Assembly (NCBI GenBank): GCA_005882975.1
Contig: VBAS01000047.1
Span: 1 to 33,030, forward strand
Direction: 5' to 3'
DNA length: 33,030 bases
Origin: Bacteroidota bacterium
GTDB taxonomy: Bacteria > Bacteroidota > Bacteroidia > Chitinophagales > Chitinophagaceae
The position numbers and the translations under genes are program-made. Below, piece after piece: positions 1-8,315 of the stretch (the first letter of the stretch is position 1; each line of letters begins with the position of its first letter). The notes under the pieces were generated by a model. It did not search any database. It had not been told where the DNA came from and saw only the letters and a list, made by a program, of their open reading frames with translations.

Positions 1-1119
1 GCCATACAACAGAGAATGACATCAGGATCATTGCAAGGGATACAACACGGATAACGGGAATGCCTTGTCGGATAAACTCGTCGCCTTGTCCGTATATGGA
101 AAGAAATAGTTGCGGAAAAAGATTGAGTAGAATACAAAGAACAATGGCAATACTGGTACTCAACTTTACTATTTTCTTTATTACAAAAAGTACTTCGTCT
201 TTTTTGCCTTGTCCAATTATGTTACTTACCATGCTATTGCTGGTAGAAGCAAATGCCCAGCTCATACAGCCGAACATGCCAAATACATTTCGCATAACAT
301 TTGAAATGGCTTGCGGCATATCTGATGATTGATTTCTTTCAATAAGAATAAAGAAGAACTCCCAGCTCATGATACTGATCGCATGCTGAAATACTAGCGG
401 TGCCGACATCGAAGTTATGAGTGATGCATTTCGTTTATCCCAACGCAGGTTTTTCCTTTTTGATGGATAACAATATAAATAACAAACATGCCCACAAACT
501 CGGCAATGATAGATGCGTAGGCTGCTCCATTAAAACCCAATTCCGGTAAACCCCATTTGCCAAAGATCAATGTGTAATCAAAAACAACATTTGCTACTGC
601 TTCGGCAATTGTTCCCATCACCATGTATTTACTTTGGTTGGTACCGACAAGCAAAGCATTTCGCATTTGATATATATATAAAAATGGCAAACCCCAGATG
701 CGGATCTTTATAAAACTGATTGCCATTTCAGCTTTTTCAGGCTCATGTAATATGGCCCGAAGAAGAGTTGGTGTTATAGTATAAGAAAGAATAATGGCGA
801 TCGCAGAAACAAGTAGTGCATTAAATATTCCCTGGTTGAAAATTTTCCCGATCTCTTCAGTTTTACCTTCTCCCGCCCGGCGACTAATAAGTGCCAGCAA
901 GCCATTATTCATAGCAAAACCTATAGAACCAAAAATTAAATAATAAACCCCGGTGATGCTGGCGACGGCAAGTGTTGTGGTCGAATAATGTCCAAGAAAA
1001 ATATTATTAGTAATAAAATTCAGTTGGGGAACAAGAATAGCAATGCTTACAGGCAGAGTTAGTTTAAGGATCTGCTTGTTGGTGATCTTAAATTGCAGGC
1101 TATTTTGAAGGCTATCCAT
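1..1119 (-). pseudogene. MATE family efflux transporter, frameshifted (C-terminus runs off the window edge)
   Basis: The 415-1119 ORF reads as a MATE N-terminal half. On the same strand, shifted frame, 1-~450 translates as LRWDKRNASLITSMSAPLVFQHAISIMSWEFFFILIERNQSSDMPQAISNVMRNVFGMFGCMSWAFASTSNSMVSNIIGQGKKDE..., a continuous MATE-like second half. Confidence 0.8.
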
Positions 1120-1155
1120 TGAGTAAAGGGCTGCAAGATAAGGAAGAGCTAGATG

Positions 1156-1233
1156 CTGGATACTAGATACTGGATTCTGGATATTAGATTATAGTTTGTT
1201 TTTAGCACCCAGTATCTAGCATCTAGTATCCAG
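1156..1233. repeat. Inverted repeat of TAGATACTGG/CTGGATACTAGAT units
   Basis: CTGGATACTAGAT (1156-1168) is the exact reverse complement of ATCTAGTATCCAG (1221-1233). CTAGATACTGG (1163-1173) is the exact reverse complement of CCAGTATCTAG (1209-1219). Confidence 0.85.
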
Positions 1234-1239
1234 TAACTT

Positions 1240-2114
1240 TTGCCTCAGTCTGATTTTTGTTCTAACATTGCACGCAATAAAATCAACTATCTGAAACCTT
1301 CTTTTCATATTAAGACTGAGGCGGAGTATAACCCGGCGAATTCGATCTTATTAATGATCGCCAGTGCAAGGCATTGCAGCTTTGCAGTAATGAATTATTT
1401 GTCAAAAGAATTAGTTGAGTTTGGATACTACACTTCAACCGAGAAGATGAAAATGATTATAAAAGTTTTTTTGAAGGGGTGGAGTCGTTAAATAACCGGT
1501 ATTATCAAACTGCGATCGGTTATGATTCGAACGAATCAGTCCAAATACCGTCGGTTGTGTATAAGTATGAAGACGGTCAATTGAATTTAGATGCCACTTT
1601 TGGAAAAAGTGTTCATACAACTGTTGTTTCAGAAAATGTTCCGGGCTGGAATCTTTATAATGTTTATCGTCTTCCTTCAAGCCTTCATTCGGCAATCAGC
1701 TGGAAATTCTTAAGTGCAAAATCCTGGAGCGTTTATTCTGTATTATTAAAAGGTCAAGCTTCACAAAATGATGAAGCAATGATCATAGATTTTAAAACGG
1801 ATGAGTTTTCAGTGGTCATTTTGAAAAATAATAAATTATTACTTGCAAAAACATTTTCATACACATCGCCTGAAGACGTCTTGTATTATTTGTTGAAATG
1901 CTGCCAGCAATTAAACTTATCACAACAAACTATCAAGCTATCATTAGCTGGCTTGATTGAGAAAGACTCTGCAGTTTACCGGGAATTGTATAAATATTTT
2001 ATCAATCTTGAGTTTGAATCTTTATCAGCAGAAGTAAAACTTTCTGAAGCATTAATCGTACATCCCGAACATTATTTTTCATCAATCAGTAAACTGGCTG
2101 CATGCGTATTATAG
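1240..2114 (+). pseudogene. DUF3822-like protein, split by a frameshift
   Basis: ORFs 1240-1491 and 1479-2114 lie in different frames and appear to form one protein (LKPSFHIKTEAEYNPANSILLMIASARHCSFAVMNYL... then ...EDENDYKSFFEGVESLNNRYYQTAIGYDSNES...). The position directly upstream of and overlapping rsmD fits the usual Bacteroidota DUF3822-rsmD pair. No ATG start is evident. Confidence 0.6.
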
Positions 2115-2644
2115 GTGGAGAACATGGCCGCAGAAGAATTAGCCCCCCGGCAAATATGCCGCATACAAGACCCACCACTGATGTAGCCAAAGAAGGACTC
2201 TTCAATGTAATCTCCAACAACCTCGACATTGAAGAATTAAAAACACTGGATCTTTTTGGCGGCACAGGCAGCATTAGTTATGAATTAGCGAGTCGCGGTG
2301 CAAATGACCTGACAATAATTGAGAAGGATCCAAAGATGTATGAGTTCATTAAGAAAACTGCTACTGAATTAAAGCTTGAAAATTTCAGGGTACTAAAGAT
2401 GGATGTATTTAAATTCATTGATCAGTGTACTGACAAGTTTGATTTTATTTTTGCTGGTCCACCTTATGCACTCGGCAATATTGATGATCTGCCGAAACTT
2501 ATTTTTGAAAAGCAATTGTTGAACTCCAAAGGATGGTTTGTGCTTGAACATACGCCGAGAAATGATTACAAGAAATTTCCCTTTTATGCTACTGAGAGAA
2601 ATTATGGCACTACGATCTTTTCTATTTTTATTGAAAACCGGTAG
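2102..2644 (+). CDS. rsmD: RsmD family RNA methyltransferase (16S rRNA m2G966)
   Basis: MRIIGGEHGRRRI..., TRPTTDVAKEGLFN, LDLFGGTGSISYELASRGA and FIFAGPPY are RsmD hallmarks. Confidence 0.88.
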   Translation: MRIIGGEHGRRRISPPANMPHTRPTTDVAKEGLFNVISNNLDIEELKTLDLFGGTGSISYELASRGANDLTIIEKDPKMYEFIKKTATELKLENFRVLKMDVFKFIDQCTDKFDFIFAGPPYALGNIDDLPKLIFEKQLLNSKGWFVLEHTPRNDYKKFPFYATERNYGTTIFSIFIENR

Positions 2645-2705
2645 ATCATCAAGGAACATTCACAATTCACCATTGACCATTCACCAATAGTTATTATCTT
2701 GATGA

Positions 2706-3275
2706 ATGCTTAAGACAGAAGCAAGGGATTTATATAAGAAAAAAAGATTGGATCTTTCCGCTACCGAAAGAATTAAGCTTGATGACCTGTTGTTGATACA
2801 ATTGCAAACTGTACAATTGCCATTTATTACTTTTTTGCTTTCTTATTGGCCGATCGAACAAAATCATGAACCTAATACTCACTTGTTTACTGATTATTTA
2901 GAATTTCAGAACCCTGAATTGATCATTTGTTATCCTAAAACCAATTTTGAGGATCATAGCATGCAATCAGTGCAGACAGATGATGATACTCGTTTTCGTA
3001 AGAATAAATATGATCTGTATGAGCCGGAAGATGGCGTAGTTGTTAATCATGCAGGTATGGATATGATCTTTGTTCCATTGCTGTCATTTGATAAAGAGGG
3101 GTACAGGGTTGGTTATGGAAAGGGCTTTTATGATCGCTATCTTTCCCAATGCAGAAGTGATTGTCTTAAGATCGGATTTAGTTATTTTGAACCGTTAGAT
3201 GCAATTGATGATACCAATGAATTTGATGTACCTTTAAACCTTTGTGTAACACCGACGACTGTTTATGTATTCTAA
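2706..3275 (+). CDS. 5-formyltetrahydrofolate cyclo-ligase
   Basis: Signature VPLLSFDKEGYRVGYGKGFYDRYLS. Confidence 0.9.
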   Translation: MLKTEARDLYKKKRLDLSATERIKLDDLLLIQLQTVQLPFITFLLSYWPIEQNHEPNTHLFTDYLEFQNPELIICYPKTNFEDHSMQSVQTDDDTRFRKNKYDLYEPEDGVVVNHAGMDMIFVPLLSFDKEGYRVGYGKGFYDRYLSQCRSDCLKIGFSYFEPLDAIDDTNEFDVPLNLCVTPTTVYVF

Positions 3276-4356
3276 TCTTTTCCTAAAAACATTCCGCATA
3301 CTTCTCTTTCCCCTGGCCATCATTTATTGGTTGATCATTTTTATCCGGAATAAATTTTACGATCTGAAAATTTTCGATTCAGCAACATTTGGCATGCCTT
3401 TGATATGTGTTGGTAATCTTTCCGTCGGCGGTACAGGTAAATCGCCTATGGTGGAATTTTTGGTAGGAAATTTGAAAGATGATTTTAAGGTGGCAACGCT
3501 TAGCAGGGGATACAAAAGAAAAACAAAAGGATATGCATTGGCAAATAAAAGATCTGATGCATTGGAGATAGGAGATGAGCCAATGCAATTCAAGTTGAAG
3601 TTTCCCGATGTACCTGTAGCAGTAGGAGAAGAAAGATTAGATGCTATTTCTCAACTTCTGCATGATAAGCCCGACATTCAATCTATTATTCTTGATGATG
3701 CATTCCAACATCGTGCAATAAAAGCGGGAATGAATATTTTGTTGACAGATTATAACAATCTTTTTACCCGTGATTTTTATTTGCCCACAGGTGATCTTCG
3801 TGATCTGAAATCAAGTTATAAAAGAGCCGAGATAATAGTAGTGACAAAATGCGAGCCCTTCTTAACGGAAAACGAAAGAAACAAGATCATCGAAGAGATC
3901 AAGCCGTTAGCTACGCAACATATTTTTTTTGCAGCTAATCTATACCCTGCACCTTATCATATAATCCGGCATCATGAAACAGTAAGTCTTCTTCCGGACG
4001 CAGAGATCCTGCTTGTAACGGGTATTGCAAATCCTCAGCCTCTTAAAGATCTTGTGATGGACCATTCTGAAACATACTATATGTTGCATTACCCCGATCA
4101 TCATATTTTTACTATTGATGACTGGAAGGATATAAAAAAAAGATTTGATAAAATAGAAGCAGAGAAAAAAATAATATTGACAACGGAAAAAGATGCTGTA
4201 AGACTCTCGAAGTTTGGCAGTCAATTAAATGATGTGCCGCTTTATGTAATTCCGCTGCAACATCATTTCCTTTTCAATGAGGAGGCAAAATTCTTATCAT
4301 TGATAAAAAACTATATAAAAGATTTTACCGATAGTTATCGGGATAAGATTAAATAA
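3265..4356 (+). CDS. lpxK: Tetraacyldisaccharide 4'-kinase
   Basis: MPLICVGNLSVGGTGKSPMVEFL, TLSRGYKRKTKGY, GDEPMQFKLKFPDVPVAVGEER, ILDDAFQHRAIKAGMNILLTDY. Confidence 0.93.
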   Translation: MYSNLFLKTFRILLFPLAIIYWLIIFIRNKFYDLKIFDSATFGMPLICVGNLSVGGTGKSPMVEFLVGNLKDDFKVATLSRGYKRKTKGYALANKRSDALEIGDEPMQFKLKFPDVPVAVGEERLDAISQLLHDKPDIQSIILDDAFQHRAIKAGMNILLTDYNNLFTRDFYLPTGDLRDLKSSYKRAEIIVVTKCEPFLTENERNKIIEEIKPLATQHIFFAANLYPAPYHIIRHHETVSLLPDAEILLVTGIANPQPLKDLVMDHSETYYMLHYPDHHIFTIDDWKDIKKRFDKIEAEKKIILTTEKDAVRLSKFGSQLNDVPLYVIPLQHHFLFNEEAKFLSLIKNYIKDFTDSYRDKIK

Positions 4357-4361
4357 ATAAA

Positions 4362-6392
4362 ATGGGAAGAAAAAATTCAAAAAAGAAAAAAGATAAGGAA
4401 AGGGGTAAACAAAAAGATAAGCATTCCCATGATCAGTCGTTGACCGGTGTATTGGATATAAGCCGTTCAGGAACTGGTTTTGTTGTGGTGCCAAATATGC
4501 CTGTCGATATTCTTATTCGTCCGGATGATCTGGGTACTGCATTGCATGGCGATACGGTAAAGGTTAAAGTAAAGGATGCTAAAGAAAAACATAAAAGACA
4601 GCGGGGAGTTATAACTCAAATCGTCAGTCGAAAGCAAACTGAATTTGTGGGAACACTTCAAATGAATAAAGGCTTTGCATTTTTTGTGGCTGACGGTAAT
4701 AAGAAGATGCCTGATATTTTTATTCACTCTTCTAAATTCAATAATGCCAAGGATCGTGATAGGGTAGTTGTAAGATTGCGGGAATGGGAAGACCAGGATA
4801 AAAGACCCGAAGGAGAGGTGCTTCAGATCCTTGACAAGGAAAATGAGAATGATATTGCGATGAAGGAAATTTTATTGCAATTCGGATTCCCATTAGGGTT
4901 TCCTGATGAGGCGTTGGAAGAAGCAGCAAGAATTCCTGATATTATTACAGATAAAGAAATTAAGAATCGAAAGGATTTTCGTGATATTCTCACATTTACG
5001 ATCGACCCTGTTGATGCAAAAGATTTTGATGATGCTATTTCATTCAGAGTATTGAAAAATGGTAACTATGAAATTGGGGTTCATATTGCTGATGTTAGCC
5101 ATTATCTTGAAGAAGGCACATCATTGGATAACGCAGCGTATGAAAAAGCAACTTCAGTTTATTTGCCGGACCGGGTAAATCCAATGCTGCCTGAAGAGAT
5201 CTCCAATGTACTTTGCTCATTAAGACCGCATGAAGAAAAGCTGACTTTCTCTGCTGTTTTCCAAATAACACCTGACGGAAAAATAAAACAATATTGGCTG
5301 GGTAAAACAATTATCCATTCAGATCACCGGTTTACTTATGAGGAAGTGCAGGAAATAATTGAAACAAAGGATGGGTTGTATCGTGATGAAATTCTAATTC
5401 TGAATGGCCTTGCACAGCAAATGCGTAATGATCGATTTAAAAACGGTGCAATTAATTTTTCATCACAGGAAGTTAGGTTTAAACTTGATGAAAATAATAA
5501 GCCGATCGGTATCATGATAAAGGAAAGCAAAGAAGCGCATCAGTTGATCGAAGAGTTTATGCTTCTTGCTAATCGTACGGTGGCAGAAAATCTAGGTAAA
5601 ATAAAGATCAATAATAAACCAATTCCTTTTCCTTACCGGATTCATGATGACCCGGATGAAGAAAAATTGTTGCCCTTTGTTGCATTTGCAAAAAAATTCG
5701 GTTACCAGTTTGATATTTCAAGCCCCGATGCGATCGCTTCATCATTTAATCATATGCTAAAACAAGTTCATGGGAAGCCTGAACAACATGTACTGGAACA
5801 ATTAGGAATAAGAACAATGTCAAAAGCGAAGTACACAACTGAAAATGTTGGGCACTATGGTCTGGGCTTTGAACATTATTGTCATTTCACTTCTCCGATC
5901 CGTCGTTACCCGGATGTAATGGTGCACCGCATTCTTGAGCAGGCATTAAATAATAATTTTATCATTGATAAGAAGATCGAAGAAAAATGCAAGCATTGCA
6001 GTGATAAGGAACGATCAGCAATGGAAGCTGAAAGAGCTGCTAATAAGTACAAGCAGGTTGAGTATATGCAAAATTTTTTAGGTGATGAATTTGAGGGAGT
6101 CATCAGCGGGGTATCATCTTTTGGTTTTTGGGTAGAAACAGTTGAACATAAATGCGAGGGACTTGTTAGTATACACAGCTTATCTGAGTATGATGATTTC
6201 AGGCATATAGAAACTGATTATTGTCTTGCAGGAGCCCGGTCAGGAAGAACTTTCAGGATGGGCGACAAGGTTTGGATAAAAGTGATTGCAGCCAACCTTA
6301 CAAAGAGGCAATTGGATTATGAATGGGTAGTGGCAAGTGGTTTGAAGGAGGTAAAGAAGAAAAAAGCTAAACCGCAAAGTCGCAAAGAATAA
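4362..6392 (+). CDS. rnr: Ribonuclease R
   Basis: RNB motifs TIDPVDAKDFDDAISF, GVHIADVSHYLEEGTSLDNAAYEKATSVYLPDRV, HFTSPIRRYPDVMVHRIL; C-terminal S1-like domain. Confidence 0.95.
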   Translation: MGRKNSKKKKDKERGKQKDKHSHDQSLTGVLDISRSGTGFVVVPNMPVDILIRPDDLGTALHGDTVKVKVKDAKEKHKRQRGVITQIVSRKQTEFVGTLQMNKGFAFFVADGNKKMPDIFIHSSKFNNAKDRDRVVVRLREWEDQDKRPEGEVLQILDKENENDIAMKEILLQFGFPLGFPDEALEEAARIPDIITDKEIKNRKDFRDILTFTIDPVDAKDFDDAISFRVLKNGNYEIGVHIADVSHYLEEGTSLDNAAYEKATSVYLPDRVNPMLPEEISNVLCSLRPHEEKLTFSAVFQITPDGKIKQYWLGKTIIHSDHRFTYEEVQEIIETKDGLYRDEILILNGLAQQMRNDRFKNGAINFSSQEVRFKLDENNKPIGIMIKESKEAHQLIEEFMLLANRTVAENLGKIKINNKPIPFPYRIHDDPDEEKLLPFVAFAKKFGYQFDISSPDAIASSFNHMLKQVHGKPEQHVLEQLGIRTMSKAKYTTENVGHYGLGFEHYCHFTSPIRRYPDVMVHRILEQALNNNFIIDKKIEEKCKHCSDKERSAMEAERAANKYKQVEYMQNFLGDEFEGVISGVSSFGFWVETVEHKCEGLVSIHSLSEYDDFRHIETDYCLAGARSGRTFRMGDKVWIKVIAANLTKRQLDYEWVVASGLKEVKKKKAKPQSRKE

Positions 6393-6818
6393 ATAAGAGT
6401 TCGCAAAGCGATGAATGAAAATGAACTTTCAAAAATTGTTGTGGACTGTATTTTTAAGGTTCATAAAAATCTTGGTCCTGGATTGCTGGAAAGTGCATAT
6501 GAAGAATGCTTGTTTTATGAGCTGTCAAAAACAAGCTTAAATATTGAAAGACAAAAGCCATTGCCGCTTTTTTATGAAACAATTAGAATGGAAATTGGCT
6601 ATAGACTGGATTTTTTGATCGATAATAAAGTAGTTATTGAAGTGAAAGCAGTTGAGGCAGTGAATGATGTTCACAAAGCTCAGGTAATAACTTATCTTAA
6701 ATTATCTGGTACCAAGTTGGCACTATTAGTAAATTTTAATGTTGTTTTAATTAAGGACGGAATAAAAAGAATAGTTAATAACTTATAAAACTTTGCGTAA
6801 TCCTTGCGCCTTTGCGGT
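6371..6818. repeat. CGCAAAG-type inverted repeats enclosing the GxxExxY gene
   Basis: Left ACCGCAAAGTCGCAAAG (6371-6387) matches the reverse complement of CCTTGCGCCTTTGCGGT (6802-6818) at 15/17. Inner CGCAAAG (6402-6408) matches the reverse complement of CTTTGCG (6791-6797) at 7/7. Confidence 0.85.
6411..6788 (+). CDS. GxxExxY protein (PD-(D/E)XK nuclease-like fold)
   Basis: GLLESAYEECLFYEL (the GxxExxY signature), YRLDFLIDNKVVIEVKAVE, HKAQVITYLKLSGTKLALLVNFN. Confidence 0.92.
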   Translation: MNENELSKIVVDCIFKVHKNLGPGLLESAYEECLFYELSKTSLNIERQKPLPLFYETIRMEIGYRLDFLIDNKVVIEVKAVEAVNDVHKAQVITYLKLSGTKLALLVNFNVVLIKDGIKRIVNNL

Positions 6819-6829
6819 AAAAAAAATTT

Positions 6830-7789
6830 ATGCAGTCATTTGAAACATTATCCAAACAATTTGCTGAGAAATTTGATACAAGGCATTTTCCCGAACAGCC
6901 GGCTTCGCTGTACGAACCCAATGAATATTTTTTGAAACTCGGTGGTAAAAGAGTTCGTCCCGTTTTATGTTTAATGGGCAATGAACTCTTTGATGAAATT
7001 ATTCCCGATGCATGGCATGCCGCAACAGCAATTGAGCTTTTTCACAATTTTACTTTGATCCATGATGATATTATGGATAAAGCGCCTTTAAGGAGAGGCC
7101 AGCAAACTGTTCATACAAAATATAACGATAGTACAGCATTGCTTGCAGGCGACGTAATGATGGTGAAAGCGTATGAATATCTGAATAAAACCTCTTCAAA
7201 ATATTTAAGTAAAGTGTTGTCTTTATTTAACAAGACGGCGATCGAGGTTTGCGAAGGACAACAAATGGATATGGACTACCAGTCACAGAATAATGTAAGC
7301 ATGAATGATTATTTGCAAATGATAGAGCTTAAAACTTCTGTAGCATTGGCGGCCAGTTTGAAAATAGGCGGCTTGCTTGGTGGTGGCGGCGAAAGAAATC
7401 AAAATCTTTTATATGAATTTGGAAAAAAACTGGGAATTGCTTTCCAGGTACAGGATGATTACCTTGATGCATTCGGAGATAAAAATAAAACTGGTAAACA
7501 AGTGGGTGGAGATATTTTGGCCAATAAAAAAACTTTTTTACTTATTCATGCAATGGAATCTCCTTCCTGCAAAAAAGAATTAGAACAATTAATGAATACG
7601 AACCCGGATGATAAAGTACAAAAAGTAATAGCCTTGTATAAAGACTGCAAAGCCGATGAATGGGCCATTCAATTAAAAAATAAATACTTTGATGAAGCCC
7701 TGACTCACTTAGATGATATTGCCGTTCTTTCAAAAAGAAAAGAGCCTCTTAGAGAGCTGGCTCTTTTCCTTGTACAGAGAGATTTCTAG
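6830..7789 (+). CDS. Polyprenyl (isoprenoid) diphosphate synthase
   Basis: GGKRVRPVLCLMGNELF, LIHDDIMDKAPLRRG (first Asp-rich motif), FQVQDDYLDAFGD (second Asp-rich motif). Confidence 0.93.
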   Translation: MQSFETLSKQFAEKFDTRHFPEQPASLYEPNEYFLKLGGKRVRPVLCLMGNELFDEIIPDAWHAATAIELFHNFTLIHDDIMDKAPLRRGQQTVHTKYNDSTALLAGDVMMVKAYEYLNKTSSKYLSKVLSLFNKTAIEVCEGQQMDMDYQSQNNVSMNDYLQMIELKTSVALAASLKIGGLLGGGGERNQNLLYEFGKKLGIAFQVQDDYLDAFGDKNKTGKQVGGDILANKKTFLLIHAMESPSCKKELEQLMNTNPDDKVQKVIALYKDCKADEWAIQLKNKYFDEALTHLDDIAVLSKRKEPLRELALFLVQRDF

Positions 7790-8157
7790 ATCATTGTACC
7801 GCTGGCATCAAATCCAATAGCGATACAACTTATAATTATTGCAAGATCTACTAACACACTAAAGAAAAAAACCGGAATGGTGATCCTGGTTGGCAAAGCC
7901 GCAAGATTCACAACAAGTGTAATTCCCATTCCTCCAATAATGAATGGCCAGAAAATAAAATGATTTCCGGCAAGTACTACTGCAAACATTGTAATTATTG
8001 TCAGCACGCAACCATGAAGAGTAATTGCTGCGGCAAGCCAGCCAAGGCGATATTTCTCCTGGCTTATACACCAGTCAATAAATTTTTTCCATACAGATAT
8101 TTTTGTATCATCATGCTGATGTGCATATACATGTTTAATTGTTGTTTCCATTATCAA
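7786..8157 (-). CDS. Small integral membrane protein of unknown function
   Basis: 123 aa with several hydrophobic segments; convergent with the upstream gene. Confidence 0.7.
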   Translation of the reverse strand: MIMETTIKHVYAHQHDDTKISVWKKFIDWCISQEKYRLGWLAAAITLHGCVLTIITMFAVVLAGNHFIFWPFIIGGMGITLVVNLAALPTRITIPVFFFSVLVDLAIIISCIAIGFDASGTMI

Positions 8158-8315
8158 TTATTTTACACAAAATTCTTTCGTTAAAGGTTTTTCAACGATG
8201 AGGATCGTTAATATTTCACATGATCTTTGTCAGTAGCACGTAAATGAGGGATCTTTTAATATTAAAAACCCTTCTTTCAAAATTTTCCCTATTTTGAACT
8301 TCAAAACCAACGCTG

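Noticed and set aside
60-332. Plus-strand 90-aa ORF
   Set aside because: Antisense to the coherent minus-strand MATE C-terminal reading frame.
6371-6410. CRISPR-like interpretation of the repeated CGCAAAG units
   Set aside because: Units are 7-17 bp with irregular spacing, no spacers, and an inverted counterpart downstream; no cas genes.
8158-8315. Possible tRNA or other small RNA in the intergenic gap
   Set aside because: No cloverleaf, T-loop GGTTCGAATCC-like motif or other recognisable RNA structure seen.
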